A stretch of 34,927 nt of DNA from Candidatus Sulfotelmatobacter sp. (GTDB lineage: Bacteria > Acidobacteriota > Terriglobia > Terriglobales > Acidobacteriaceae): positions 1 to 34,927 of the forward strand of contig JAICJP010000006.1 in the NCBI GenBank assembly GCA_025928375.1. The letters are read 5' to 3'. Below, one piece after another: positions 23,737 through 33,573 of this stretch; the stretch's first letter is position 1; each line of letters starts with the position of its first letter. The notes beneath the pieces were generated by a model. That model saw only the letters and a program-made list of their open reading frames with translations, did not search any database and was not told the DNA's origin. Made by a program: the position numbers and the translations under genes.

Positions 23737-25731
23737 ATGCCGGCGCGAGCAGACACACGTAGGGACAGCCGCTATGGGGTGTTCAGTCGAGCGAAGCTCG
23801 ACAAGCTTTCCTCCGAGTCGCCCAGATCTCCCCAGCCCACAGCGCCCCCGACGCGTTTTCCTCGCAAACTGGCGCTGCTAGCCCGGTTCCTAAGCGTGGT
23901 CGCAGTAGCTCTCCTGGCCATCGCCGCCCAGCCCGCCCCCAGGCAGTCCGCAGCCACGCCGAAACAGCGCTACTTATCCCCGCTCGAAATGGCAATTACC
24001 CCCGACGGCCGCCTGCTGTACGTAGTTTGTCAGGACAGTGACGAGGTGAGAGTAGTGGAGGCCGCCTCCGGCAAACTCGTCAAATCCATCCTTGTGGGCC
24101 ATGTACCGCGCGCCATTGCCCTCTCGGCCGCCTCCAGGATTCTATTCATCACCAACGCCTGGTCCGACACCGTCTCCGTCGTCGACACCACCACCCTGCA
24201 AGTCGTCCGAACTCTGCCCACCGGCTTCGAGCCCAGCGGGGTCATCTTTGACTCCAGAGCCAATGCCCTTTACGTCGCCAACCGGCTCAGCAACGACATC
24301 TCCGTGATCGATTTCAAAACCGGCCAGGAAACCAAGCGCCTTCTGGCCGGAAGGGGCGCGAGCTATCTCTCTTTGTCTCCTGACGGAAAATTTATCTACT
24401 GCACGCACGTGTATTCCAATCCCGGCGCATTCCGCAGCCAGCCCGAATCAGAGATCACGGTCATTGATACAGCCACGCAAACCGTTGTCGAACGCAAGCC
24501 CCTGCACAATGTGGCGGGCGCGTTCCATCTGACCACCTCCGCCGATGGCAAGCTCTCCGTAGTGGCTCAGCTCAGGCCGAAGAATCTGATCCCGCTCGCG
24601 CACGTGGAGCACGGCTGGGTCTTCGGCGATTCCCTCAGTTTATTTGGATCTGACGTGGGCGGCATGGTCCAGATTCCTCTGGATGAACTCGATCGCTACT
24701 ATGCCCTGCCTTGGGGTGTAGCGATTGCGCCAGACAAGTCGAAGTTGTTCCTGACCACCGCGGGAGCTCAGAGCGTTACCGTAATCGATGTCCGGCGCTT
24801 GCTCCAGACGGTGCGCACGCGTCGACAACCCTTTGTCAATGATCTCTCCGCATCGGCGGATTACGTTTCCTCGAGAATTCCCGTCGGCCATAATCCGCGG
24901 GGACTCGCTCTGTCGCCCGATGGCAACCGCTTGTACGTCGCAAATCGTCTGGATGACACCATCTCGGTCATCGATACCACCTCCGAGAAAGTGATCTCGA
25001 CCCTCGATCTCGGCGGTCCAAAAGAGGTCAACGCCCTCCGCCGCGGTGAACGGTTGTTCTACACCGCGGAGTTTGCGTTCCAAGGTGGATTCGGCTGCTC
25101 CAACTGTCACATCGACGCGACCATTGACGGTCTCGAATGGGATCTTGAGCCGGATGGATTCGGCAAGGATATCGTCGACAACCGCTCGCTGGAGAATCTC
25201 GCCGGAACCGAGCCCTTCAAATGGAACGGCGGCAACCCGGATATGCCCACCGAATGTGGGCCGCGCACCGAAAAGTATTTCTTCCGCTCGCAAAGCTTCA
25301 ATTCGCAGCAGCTCACAGACCTGGTCACTTTTGTTTACTCATTGCCCTATCGCCCAAATCGTTACCGCCCGCCGAACGACGACTTGACTCCAGCTCAGGA
25401 GCGCGGCAAAGCCATATTCGAGCGCACCAAATCAAAGCAGGGTGCGGAGATCGCCGAAACCAACCAGTGTGGCTACTGCCACAGCGGTCCCAAATACACC
25501 AACCAGAGGCAGTTTGATATTGGCTCAGGAAAAGCGACCGATCGCTCGCCCATAATCGACGTGCCCCAGCTGCCCAACGTAGCCTACTCCGCGCCCTATC
25601 TCCATGACGGCTCGGCTCGCTCCCTCGAAGAAATCTGGACAGTATTCAATCCCAAGGAGACCCATGGAGTCACGAACGACTTAACCAAAGATGAGTTAAA
25701 CGACCTGATCGAGTACCTGAAGACGTTATGA
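23737..25731 (+). CDS. YVTN beta-propeller fused to diheme cytochrome c peroxidase-like domain
   Basis: A 664-residue exported protein. ATG at 23737 directly follows the upstream stop and has GGAGGAA seven bases before it. Order: an unusual 40-residue leader that includes a translated REP-like repeat (codons 9-22); hydrophobic signal region (LARFLSVVAVALLAIAAQ); a propeller with YVTN blades (SRILFITNAWSDTVSVVD, ANALYVANRLSNDISVID, GNRLYVANRLDDTISVID); then heme sites CSNCH (454-458) and CGYCH (578-582) and a closing LPNVAYSAPYLHDGSARSLEEI, the C-terminal signature of bacterial cytochrome c peroxidases and MauG relatives. It may reduce peroxide or oxidise a substrate bound by the propeller. 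Its stop overlaps the next start by 4 nt. Confidence 0.88.
   Translation: MPARADTRRDSRYGVFSRAKLDKLSSESPRSPQPTAPPTRFPRKLALLARFLSVVAVALLAIAAQPAPRQSAATPKQRYLSPLEMAITPDGRLLYVVCQDSDEVRVVEAASGKLVKSILVGHVPRAIALSAASRILFITNAWSDTVSVVDTTTLQVVRTLPTGFEPSGVIFDSRANALYVANRLSNDISVIDFKTGQETKRLLAGRGASYLSLSPDGKFIYCTHVYSNPGAFRSQPESEITVIDTATQTVVERKPLHNVAGAFHLTTSADGKLSVVAQLRPKNLIPLAHVEHGWVFGDSLSLFGSDVGGMVQIPLDELDRYYALPWGVAIAPDKSKLFLTTAGAQSVTVIDVRRLLQTVRTRRQPFVNDLSASADYVSSRIPVGHNPRGLALSPDGNRLYVANRLDDTISVIDTTSEKVISTLDLGGPKEVNALRRGERLFYTAEFAFQGGFGCSNCHIDATIDGLEWDLEPDGFGKDIVDNRSLENLAGTEPFKWNGGNPDMPTECGPRTEKYFFRSQSFNSQQLTDLVTFVYSLPYRPNRYRPPNDDLTPAQERGKAIFERTKSKQGAEIAETNQCGYCHSGPKYTNQRQFDIGSGKATDRSPIIDVPQLPNVAYSAPYLHDGSARSLEEIWTVFNPKETHGVTNDLTKDELNDLIEYLKTL
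23761..23802. repeat. REP-like double-hairpin element, copy 1 (translated)
   Basis: This 42-bp element matches the one at 25760-25801 at 37 positions. It consists of a first, decayed stem (GGACAGCCG against GGGGTGTTC) and a second intact hairpin GTCGAGCGAAGCTCGAC with 7-bp arms. It lies in frame inside the leader of the YVTN-cytochrome gene, encoding RDSRYGVFSRAKLD ahead of the signal peptide. Confidence 0.72.
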
Positions 25732-26951
25732 ACACGCGAATGAATGATGTCAATCGTATAGGGACAGCCGCCATCGGCTGTCCGGTCGAGCGAAGCTCGA
25801 CTGCGCGATGTTACCGAACAGCCATCCGGCGAGGCTGTCTACTGCTAGCGATGTTCGCCATCTTTGCCTCGTTGATGTTCGCGCAAGACCTCCCCACCTT
25901 CCGCTGGGAGAACTTCACCACCGCCAACGGCCTCCCCGACAATCACGTGTACTGCGTGCTAGTGAATGGCCAGCGCATATGGGCCGGCACGGACAATGGT
26001 TTGGGCCTCTACGAGAACGGCACCTGGAAAGTCTTCCGCCCGGCAGATGGGCTGGCGCATCAGGCGGTGCTCTCGCTGGCGCTCGACAAGCACACGGGTG
26101 ATCTCTGGGTCGGCACCATGGGCGGCCTCAGCCGCATCTCTGCCGGTCGCATCGACACCTACACGCAACTGAACTCCGGTTTAAGCAACGACATTGTGTA
26201 CGGAGTCGCTGTACAGGGCGACTCCGTCTGGACCGCGACCGCCGCAGGTGCCAGCCGCTTTAATCTCCGCACAGGGCAGTGGTCGCTCTTCAACGAGCGC
26301 AACACGCCCATGTTCGAGATCTGGAATTACGCGGTGAGCGCCGCCGAAGACAAGGTCTATCTCGCCGTGTGGGGCGGAGGAGTGTTGGAGTTCGATCAGG
26401 CGACCGAGCACTGGAAAGACTACAACGATCCCGACGGCGAGACTGAGATGGTGGTGATGAAGGACCAAGGATTGATTCACGAGATCACCACCTCGGTCAG
26501 CTATGTGGACAAGATTCTCTGGGTGGCTACGTATTTCGGCGCCAGCCGCTACGACGGCCGCTACTGGCATAACTTCCTGCAGAAAGACAGCGGCCTTCCC
26601 AGCAATTTCCTGAGCCAGGTCAAAGGACTCGACGCCAATCGCGCCTGGTTCTCGACCGATAAGGGGCTGGCATATTACGACGGCACAAACTGGGCGGTAT
26701 ACCGTCCCGCACTTGATACGCATAAGCCCGAGATGCTGGTGCGGGATGCCCAAGGAAACGTCAAGAACATACCGGTCCTGAGCGCTCCATCGCACAACTA
26801 CATCCTCGGGGTCGATTTCCAGGGTGACGATCTTTGGGTCGCGACTGCGCACGGTTTAAGCCACGGCATTCGACAGAAAGAATCTGTGAATCTCGCAAAA
26901 GTTTTCGGTAGCCAGGAAGGAAAGAAACCTAATGAGGGAGCCACTCAATGA
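25728..26951 (+). CDS. Exported Reg_prop-like beta-propeller protein
   Basis: A 407-residue protein. The ATG at 25728 overlaps the upstream stop (ATGA). After a leader of about 33 residues that includes a REP-like repeat, there is a signal peptide (CLLLAMFAIFASLMFAQ). The body is made of about seven blades resembling the ligand-binding propeller of hybrid two-component sensors (FTTANGLPDNHVYCVLVNG, IWAGTDNGLGLYENGTWKVF, DLWVGTMGGLSRI, VWTATAAGASRF, LWVATYFGASRYDG, AWFSTDKGLAYYDG, LWVATAHGLSHGI). No membrane helix or kinase domain follows, so it is a free periplasmic or surface propeller, perhaps a binding partner of the other exported products. Substrate unknown. Its stop overlaps the RidA start by 4 nt. 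Confidence 0.85.
   Translation: MNTRMNDVNRIGTAAIGCPVERSSTARCYRTAIRRGCLLLAMFAIFASLMFAQDLPTFRWENFTTANGLPDNHVYCVLVNGQRIWAGTDNGLGLYENGTWKVFRPADGLAHQAVLSLALDKHTGDLWVGTMGGLSRISAGRIDTYTQLNSGLSNDIVYGVAVQGDSVWTATAAGASRFNLRTGQWSLFNERNTPMFEIWNYAVSAAEDKVYLAVWGGGVLEFDQATEHWKDYNDPDGETEMVVMKDQGLIHEITTSVSYVDKILWVATYFGASRYDGRYWHNFLQKDSGLPSNFLSQVKGLDANRAWFSTDKGLAYYDGTNWAVYRPALDTHKPEMLVRDAQGNVKNIPVLSAPSHNYILGVDFQGDDLWVATAHGLSHGIRQKESVNLAKVFGSQEGKKPNEGATQ
25760..25838. repeat. REP-like hairpin element, copy 2 (translated, extended)
   Basis: The first 42 bp match copy 1 at 23761-23802. Here the first hairpin is intact: GGACAGCCG, loop CCAT, CGGCTGTCC (25762-25783). The second is GTCGAGCGAAGCTCGAC (25785-25801). 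A third, ACAGCC...GGCTGT with a 9-base loop, follows at 25818-25838. The element is read in a different frame from copy 1 and ends just before the signal peptide of the Reg_prop-like protein. Confidence 0.75.
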
Positions 26952-27430
26952 ATGTTCAGGAACTACTCGCCGAAGTAGCCACAGCACCAGTCGTGAAGCG
27001 GGCCGTCACAAACCACTCAACCTTGAACGAGGCGTATGACTACGGCAGCGCCTTTTCCCGCGGCATGCGGATCGATCTGAATGGTTTGACCATCCTTCTG
27101 ATTTCGGGGACAGCCAGCATTGACGACAAAGGACGAACTGTACATGTCGGCAACTTCCGGGCGCAACTTCGGCGTACGTACGACAACATTACAAAGCTGC
27201 TGGAGTCGGAAGGGGCGACCTGGCACGATATCGTCCGCACCACCTGCTACCTCCGCGACATAGAGCGCGACTATCAGGCCTTCAACGAAGAGCGCACGGC
27301 ATTTTTCAAAGAGCAAGGGCTGGATCCTTTGCCGGCATCCACCGGAATCCAAGCGATCCTGTGCCGTCCGGATCTTCTGATCGAAATTGAAGCCATCGCC
27401 ATGTTCCATCGCGAAACGCCGGAAGAATAA
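26948..27430 (+). CDS. RidA/YjgF/UK114 family protein
   Basis: A 160-residue protein, slightly longer than the 125-135 of classical RidA, with an N-terminal extension of about 30 residues. Seen: ISGTASIDDKGRTVHVGNFRAQLRRTYDNITKLLESEGATWHDIVR (the trimer-forming core) and CRPDLLIEIEAIA near the C-terminus, where the Arg is a candidate for the catalytic Arg of enamine/imine deaminases, though the spacing is two residues shorter than in RidA. No signal peptide, so it is the only evident cytoplasmic product in this operon besides DAHP synthase. GAGGGAG precedes its ATG. It may hydrolyse a reactive imine produced by the metabolism served by the operon; this is inference. Confidence 0.88.
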   Translation: MNVQELLAEVATAPVVKRAVTNHSTLNEAYDYGSAFSRGMRIDLNGLTILLISGTASIDDKGRTVHVGNFRAQLRRTYDNITKLLESEGATWHDIVRTTCYLRDIERDYQAFNEERTAFFKEQGLDPLPASTGIQAILCRPDLLIEIEAIAMFHRETPEE

Positions 27431-27446
27431 AGGAAGGAGTCGCTCC

Positions 27447-29348
27447 ATGCGCTTCGTATGCGTAACTGTAATCACGGTCGCGCTCGCTTGCGCGGCCTGG
27501 GCTCAAGATACGCCGGCGTGTGCCTGCGGCAAGAATCCTCCCGGCCCGCCCGCCCCTCGCTCGCTGAAGCCTTACAGCGGCGCGCCCGAGGACCTGCGAC
27601 CCTTCTCCAGATTCACCACGCCGTATCACGAGTACTATCAGGATCTCATCGAATACAACGGCGCGGCTCGCGAGATTCCAGATCCTGACCTGAACAGCAT
27701 CAACGATATTCCTATCGGATTCCTGGCTCCCCTGTACGATCACCCCGATCAGGTCCGGGGCGCGCACATGCTCAATGGCGCACAGATGGCTATCGATGAA
27801 GCGAATGCCGCCGGCGCCTATGGCGGCAAGCCTTTTCGTCTGATCACTCGCAACGACTACGATAACTGGCAGAACAGCAGTTCATCCGTCGCTGGAGTCT
27901 CGAAGGATTCCGCAATTTGGGGCGCAGCCTCGAACGATGCCGTTCGAATGATTTATGAGGACAAGGTCTGGGCCATCTTCGGCTCCATCAGTTCGGAGTC
28001 GACCCACATCGCCCTGCGTCTCACGCTGAAGGCCGAAACCCCAATCGTCAACAGCGCCTCCACCGATCCGACCATCCCCGAGACCATCATTCCCTGGTAC
28101 TTCACCGACCTTCAGGATGATCGAGTGCAGGGTTATACGCTCGCCCGGCATATCTACGGCGAACTCGGCCTGAAGCGAGTTGCGCTTTTGCGGATCAACG
28201 ATCGCTATGGCCGCTTTGGCGTGATCAAGTTTCGCGACGCTTCCCGCCGCCTCGGACATCCTGTCGTCATCGAGCAGAAGTTCTTGAAAAGGGATGCCGA
28301 CTTCCGTCATCAACTGCAGGTCATCGAGGATTCCCGGGTTGATGCCATCGTGCTCTGGACTGATATCGAGCAGACCGCAATGATCCTGCGCCAGATGCAG
28401 GATCTGGGCATGAAGCAGCGTGTCTTCGGCAGCCACCGTACGATCGGCGAGGAACTGATCAAGCTTGCCGGGCCCGCGGCGGAAAACTTTGAGGCGGTTT
28501 ATCCCTACGATCCCAGCCGCAACGATCCCCGCTGGATTGATTTCGTCGCCCGCTATGAGGCTCGCCACCACGAGAAGCCCGACCACTTCGCCGCGCTCGC
28601 TTATGACCAGATGCGAATCCTGCTGGACGCCATCTGCCGCGCGGGGCTGAACCGTGGCCGCATTCGGGATGCGCTCACCGCATTAACCAGCTACAAGGGC
28701 GTCACCGGTGACATGGTGTTCGATCCCAACTGCAAGAACATTGCTCCGTTGTTTCTGGCGCAGGTTGAGAATAACCAGATTTCATACCGCCGGATTACGA
28801 TGGAGAAACCGTACGCTCGTGTGGGCGAAACCGGCGTTCAGTACTCTGGACCTCCCACAACTAACCAGAATGCCGCCGACCTGAAAATCGGAATCTTCGG
28901 TCCGCACGCAGAGATGGTGGTGAGATCACCGGAGGCACAAGATTATCTTTCGAAACTAAACGCACACGGCCAGCACTATTCAATGCTAGCTATTCCGTCG
29001 GATGGCTCATGGGGCAAATCTTCCAGCCACCTGGTCAAAGCGGTTTATGAGGAGCACGCCCTGGCTCTCATTGCGCTGGATCGGCCTTCGAGCCATCTCG
29101 CCGAGCAGATTGCCGTCAAGTCCTTCATCCCGGTGATAGCCATCTCATCTGATCACGCGCTCACGTCCACGAACATTCCATGGATGTTCCGGCTACCTGA
29201 CAATACTCAACTGGATAAGGCGCTTGCCTGCTTATTGGCCGCGATCGAACAGGCAGGCCCGAACCGATCAGGAATCCGCGCGAGCTTGGCTTCGGGCCAG
29301 CCCATGGCAGGGATAAGCTTTGGTCCCACCGGAGAAGGCATGCAGTAA
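27447..29348 (+). CDS. LivK-type periplasmic binding protein with a second partial binding lobe
   Basis: A 633-residue exported protein. ATG at 27447 is chosen because AAGGAAGGAG lies upstream and a typical signal peptide follows ([18 protein letters not shown]). A short Cys/Pro-rich stretch ([14 protein letters not shown]) precedes a type I binding domain ([47 protein letters not shown]-like ligand loop; [17 protein letters not shown]) spanning about 80-450. A second segment ([20 protein letters not shown] to the end, about 150 residues) looks like a shortened second binding domain. No permease or ATPase genes follow, so it may be a receptor or sensor partner rather than a transporter component. 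It is the last gene before a 100-bp gap. Confidence 0.86.
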   Translation: MRFVCVTVITVALACAAWAQDTPACACGKNPPGPPAPRSLKPYSGAPEDLRPFSRFTTPYHEYYQDLIEYNGAAREIPDPDLNSINDIPIGFLAPLYDHPDQVRGAHMLNGAQMAIDEANAAGAYGGKPFRLITRNDYDNWQNSSSSVAGVSKDSAIWGAASNDAVRMIYEDKVWAIFGSISSESTHIALRLTLKAETPIVNSASTDPTIPETIIPWYFTDLQDDRVQGYTLARHIYGELGLKRVALLRINDRYGRFGVIKFRDASRRLGHPVVIEQKFLKRDADFRHQLQVIEDSRVDAIVLWTDIEQTAMILRQMQDLGMKQRVFGSHRTIGEELIKLAGPAAENFEAVYPYDPSRNDPRWIDFVARYEARHHEKPDHFAALAYDQMRILLDAICRAGLNRGRIRDALTALTSYKGVTGDMVFDPNCKNIAPLFLAQVENNQISYRRITMEKPYARVGETGVQYSGPPTTNQNAADLKIGIFGPHAEMVVRSPEAQDYLSKLNAHGQHYSMLAIPSDGSWGKSSSHLVKAVYEEHALALIALDRPSSHLAEQIAVKSFIPVIAISSDHALTSTNIPWMFRLPDNTQLDKALACLLAAIEQAGPNRSGIRASLASGQPMAGISFGPTGEGMQ

Positions 29349-29449
29349 GCTCCTCGAGCCAGTTCCGCAACCCCACTTTGGACTGCCCTAATTCCGGCAA
29401 AACAATCCGTTTCCCAATCCCACAGAGCCAAGCAAAATTCGTACAATCA

Positions 29450-30442
29450 ATGACATCGTTTCCAATTCCTAAGGGGAACTCGGTTCCGGTGAACACAAGC
29501 CAAGCTCAAAGAGTGCGGGTCATCGACTCGCATACAGGCGGCGAACCCACTCGACTGGTGGTGAGCGGCGGGCCTGACCTTGGCAAAGGAAGCCTGGCGG
29601 AGAGGCTTCATCGTCTCTGCGCCGAGCACGATCGCTTTCGCTCGGCAGTCGTCAACGAGCCGCGCGGCTCCGATGTTATTGTAGGTGCGCTGTTGTGCGA
29701 GCCCCTCGATCCCGCTTGTGCTGCTGGTGTCATCTTTTTTAATAACGTGGGTTACTTGGGGATGTGTGGGCATGGAACCATCGGTCTGATCGCAACCCTG
29801 CATTTCATGGGCCGGATTGGGCCCGGAACGCATCGGATCGAGACTCCGGTCGGCACCGTGACCGCAGTCCTGCACGACGACGGACAGGTTACCGTCAATA
29901 ATGTTGCGAGCTATCGTTTCGCAGCCAACGTTCCCGTCACCGTCGCGGGATACGGAACTGTGCACGGTGACGTCGCTTGGGGAGGGAACTGGTTCTTCCT
30001 GGTGCGCGAGCACTCGATGACGCTCGCGCTCGACAGCATCGAGGAACTGACCAACTTCACCTGGGCAATCCGGCGCGCTCTCCGCGACCAGGGGATTACG
30101 GGAGAGAACGGCCACGAGATCGATCACATTGAACTCTATGCCCCGTCCGACATAACGGGAATCGACAGCAAGAATTTCGTTCTATGCCCCGGGAAAGCTT
30201 ATGATCGATCTCCCTGTGGAACCGGCACCAGCGCCAAGCTCGCCTGCCTGTATGCCGATGGTAAGATTCGCGAAGGCCAGGTATGGAAACAGGAGAGCAT
30301 CGTCGGTACCGTGTTTGAAGGTACTATTTCAGTGCGCGATGGCAAGATATATCCCAGCATCAAGGGTTCGGCTTTCGTAAACTCAGAAGCCGAACTGGTC
30401 CTTGACCCACGAGATTTGTTTTGCTGGGGTATTCGATCGTGA
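29450..30442 (+). CDS. Proline racemase family enzyme, probably 4-hydroxyproline 2-epimerase
   Basis: A 330-residue enzyme. Both catalytic Cys are present, in MCGHGTIG and in [11 protein letters not shown]; in the dehydratase members the first is Thr, so a racemase/epimerase is expected. Other family marks: [13 protein letters not shown] at the N-terminus, VDNNVA-like VNNVASYRF, and IELYAP. It interconverts trans-4-hydroxy-L-proline and cis-4-hydroxy-D-proline, or D- and L-proline, in the cytoplasm. Start uncertain: ATG 29450, or GTG 29489, which is preceded by AAGGGGA about a dozen bases upstream and would put the start nearer to the usual position. No hydroxyproline catabolic genes follow; galactokinase is 52 bp downstream. 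Confidence 0.9.
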   Translation: MTSFPIPKGNSVPVNTSQAQRVRVIDSHTGGEPTRLVVSGGPDLGKGSLAERLHRLCAEHDRFRSAVVNEPRGSDVIVGALLCEPLDPACAAGVIFFNNVGYLGMCGHGTIGLIATLHFMGRIGPGTHRIETPVGTVTAVLHDDGQVTVNNVASYRFAANVPVTVAGYGTVHGDVAWGGNWFFLVREHSMTLALDSIEELTNFTWAIRRALRDQGITGENGHEIDHIELYAPSDITGIDSKNFVLCPGKAYDRSPCGTGTSAKLACLYADGKIREGQVWKQESIVGTVFEGTISVRDGKIYPSIKGSAFVNSEAELVLDPRDLFCWGIRS

Positions 30443-30494
30443 ATCGCAGGACCAGTAGTTTCCGTCGGTTAAGCGCTTAAGGGGAAAAACCGGA

Positions 30495-31655
30495 TTGGTA
30501 AACTTGCGCGAACTTGCCCAGCAGTTCGAGGAGCGCTTTAGGAATGCGCCCAGGATTTTCCGCGCGCCTGGCCGCGTGAACCTCATCGGCGAGCACACCG
30601 ATTACAACGAAGGTTTCGTGATGCCCGCCGCCGTTGAGTTTTCCAGCTTGGTCGCCATTGCTCCCCGGAAGGACCGCAAGCTGCTCATTCAATCCAACCA
30701 GTTTCCCGGAGATCTCGAGTTCGATGTCGATCGTCTGCCTGCCCAGCGCACCGGTACGTGGCGGGACTATGTGCTGGGCGTCGCACTCGCCCTCCGCCAG
30801 CATGGAAGTGATTTGCAGGGAGCGAATCTGCTGGTGCACGGAAATGTGCCCATCGGCTCAGGGCTGAGTTCCTCTGCTTCTATTGAAGTGGCCTCCGCTC
30901 TCGCCTTTATCAGTCTCGACAGTAAACGATTCTCACTTCCAGAAATCGCCAAACTCTGCCGGCAGGCAGAAAACGAATACGTCGGCGCCCGGGTCGGGAT
31001 CATGGATCAATTTGTGTCTTGTATGGGAAAGGCAGGACACGCTCTACTTCTGGACTGTCGCTCGCTGGAGTTTCAGTTTGCTCATATTCCCGCCGGCATC
31101 GAACTCGTGGTCTGCAATACCATGGTCAAACACGATCTGGCCACCGGCGCCTACAACCAGAGGCGCGCGGAATGCGAAGAAGGCGTTCGTTTCTTCGCCA
31201 AAGCCGACCCGGGCATCCGCGCTCTACGGGACGTCTCCTCTGAAATGCTGGAGCGGATTGGCGGCGATCTTTCTCTCACGATTCGCAAGCGGTGTACGCA
31301 CGTGATCCGGGAGAATCAGCGCACTCTCGATGCCGCCCGCGCTCTGGGGGACGGCGATCTGGCGCGCATGGGGAAGCTGATGCGTGAGTCGCATGAGAGC
31401 TTGCGCGACCTCTACGAAGTAAGCTGCCGGGAACTCGATGCCATGGTGGCTGCGGCGGAAGGACTGCCGGGCTTCATCGGCGGACGCATGACTGGCGGCG
31501 GCTTTGGCGGTTGCACCGTCAATCTGGTGCGGGAAGAGAATGCCGCTGACTTCTCTTCTCAAATTGCCCAACGTTATTGCCAGGCCACTGGCATCACCCC
31601 GCAAATTTACCCCTGCCATGCCGATAACGGCGCGCAAGAACTCAGCCTGAGTTAG
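30495..31655 (+). CDS. galK: Galactokinase
   Basis: A 386-residue GHMP kinase that phosphorylates galactose at C1 with ATP (Leloir pathway), cytoplasmic. Seen: APGRVNLIGEHTDYNEGF, the galactokinase signature (about 24-41); GNVPIGSGLSSSASIEV, the GHMP ATP-binding loop; and GGRMTGGGFGGCTVNL near the C-terminus, with MDQFVS before it. The length is normal. It starts with TTG at 30495, ten bases after AAGGGG; no nearby ATG is in frame at the right place. No galT, galE or galM is visible in the window. Its stop region overlaps the end of the converging GNAT gene by 14 nt. Confidence 0.96.
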   Translation: MVNLRELAQQFEERFRNAPRIFRAPGRVNLIGEHTDYNEGFVMPAAVEFSSLVAIAPRKDRKLLIQSNQFPGDLEFDVDRLPAQRTGTWRDYVLGVALALRQHGSDLQGANLLVHGNVPIGSGLSSSASIEVASALAFISLDSKRFSLPEIAKLCRQAENEYVGARVGIMDQFVSCMGKAGHALLLDCRSLEFQFAHIPAGIELVVCNTMVKHDLATGAYNQRRAECEEGVRFFAKADPGIRALRDVSSEMLERIGGDLSLTIRKRCTHVIRENQRTLDAARALGDGDLARMGKLMRESHESLRDLYEVSCRELDAMVAAAEGLPGFIGGRMTGGGFGGCTVNLVREENAADFSSQIAQRYCQATGITPQIYPCHADNGAQELSLS

Positions 31656-32187
31656 CTTGCGCTTCCGTGTTCGGAGCCCAGCCTTGCAATTTCACCAGCC
31701 AGTCTGCGGGTTCGGGCAGTATCGCAAACTTGGGTATCTGGCCCCGCACCATCGCCACTTCATCACAGCAATGAAATCGCGGGCAGGCATGGCAATCCTT
31801 GTAAATCTTGTCCGGTAAATCCTCGCGTTGGGCCACGGAAAAGCCCTGTCCCGCGAAAAAGTCCGGCTTGCGCGTAAACAGGCAGATGCAGTCCACCCGG
31901 TGCCGCCTGGCTTCTAGCAACAGCGCTTTCACCAGCCGTCCACCGCCGCCTTTGCCCTGGGCCCAGGGAGCGACGGTGATGGACCGGATCTCCGCCAGAT
32001 GTGTTCCGTAGAGATGCAGGGCGCCGCAGCCAATGATCTTTCCATCCTCTTCAAGAACTGCGAAATCCCTCACGTTTTCGCAGATCTCCGGCAGGGTGCG
32101 CGGCAGCAGCGTGCCATCACCGGAGTACGCCGCGATGAGTTCGTGAATGTGCTTGGCGTCGGGAAGGATTGCTTTACGCGTGCGCAT
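31642..32187 (-). CDS. GNAT N-acetyltransferase, probable short N-acetylglutamate synthase
   Basis: A 181-residue GNAT protein. Start ATG at 32187 lies inside the end of argH (14-nt overlap) and has GAGGAGG four bases before it; a longer frame begins 15 codons upstream without such a site. Seen: acetyl-CoA loop QGKGGGGRLV, AEIRSITVAPWAQG before it, a Cys-rich loop KDCHACPRFHCCDEVAM, and a C-terminal LPEPADWLVKLQGW. As the last gene after argF-argG-argH it most likely makes N-acetylglutamate, the first arginine-pathway intermediate, like short NAGS proteins that lack the kinase-like domain. The Cys-rich loop, also seen in related sequences, could bind metal. Substrate inferred from family and context. 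Confidence 0.82.
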   Translation of the reverse strand: MRTRKAILPDAKHIHELIAAYSGDGTLLPRTLPEICENVRDFAVLEEDGKIIGCGALHLYGTHLAEIRSITVAPWAQGKGGGGRLVKALLLEARRHRVDCICLFTRKPDFFAGQGFSVAQREDLPDKIYKDCHACPRFHCCDEVAMVRGQIPKFAILPEPADWLVKLQGWAPNTEAQANSG

Positions 32188-33573
32188 GGACCTCCTCGCG
32201 AAGCGACTCGATGAATTTTTTTGCAGCTGCAATTGCCTGTTTGACTTGGCCGGGAGCCGTTCCTCCTCTTACGTCATGCATCGCGAGCACAGAGGAAAGG
32301 GACAGCGATTCAAAAAAGTCCTCGCCGAACGCTGGACTGAGTGATTGAAGCTCTGCCAGCGGCAAATCGCGCAATTCGCATCCGCGCTCCAGGCAAAGCT
32401 GCACCGCCTTGCCCACGCGCTCATGCGCCAGGCGGGATGGGATGCCGCGTTTGGCCAAATACGTCGCCGCGGCCCAGGCATTCATGAATCCAGAATCTGC
32501 GGCTGACTGCATCCGCTCGTAATTGAATTCCACCGACTTCATCCACCCTGTAACCAGCGGCAGTATCTCCAGCACCGTATCCGCGCTGCCGAACAGCGGT
32601 TCCTGCGTTTCCTGCAGATCCTTGTTGTAAGCGAGAGGCAGGCCCTTGATTGAGACCATCAGCGCGGTCAGATGCCCAAGAACTCGCCCGCTCTTTCCCC
32701 GCACAAGTTCCAGCAGATCCGGATTCTTCTTCTGTGGCATGGCGCTGCTGCCCGTCGAATATGCTTCCGGCAAGCTGATGAATCCGTATTCCTGGGTGGA
32801 GAAAAGAATCATCTCCTCAGCCCAGCGGCTCAAATGCAAGGCAAGCTGCGATAGGACACTCACGAACTCAACCACAAAATCCCGATCGCTCGTGGCATCG
32901 ATGCTGTTGCCTGTCGGAGCAGTGAATCCCAGCTGACTCGCCATCAGCATTCGGTCGAGGGGCAAAGTTGCTCCCGCCACCGCACCCGAGCCAAGAGGGC
33001 ACACGTTCAGCCGCTTGCGGCAATCCATCAGCCGGTCAGCATCGCGCAAAAACATCTGGACATACGCCAGCAGCCAGTGGGCCAGCAGCACGGGCTCCGC
33101 CCGCTGCAGGTGCGTGTAGGCCGGCAACGCCGCGCCGCTCGCCGTTTCAGCCCGATCCACAAACACTGCGCAGAGTTCCGCCAGTTGATTCCGCAACTCA
33201 TCAATCGCGGCCCTGACGTACAGCCGCAAATCGGTCGCGATCTGTTCGTTGCGGCTGCGCCCGCTGTGCAACTTGTACCCCGTATCCCCGATCAGGGCCG
33301 CCAGCTTTTTTTCGACAAAATGGTGTACGTCTTCCGCTTCCTCGTCCTGCAGAAACTCCGAAGATGCCGAAGCGCGTTGCAGGATCTGCTGCAATCCCTG
33401 CACGATGCTGATCAGTTCGTCGGCGGAAATGATCTCGGCATTCTTCAAGGCATGCGCATGCGCCTCGCTGGCAGCAATTTCGTAGCGCAGCAGGCGGCAA
33501 TCGAAATCAAACGACCTCTGCCAGCGCTCAAAATCACCGTCCAGCGCCTGCCGGAATCTGCCCGACCACATCT

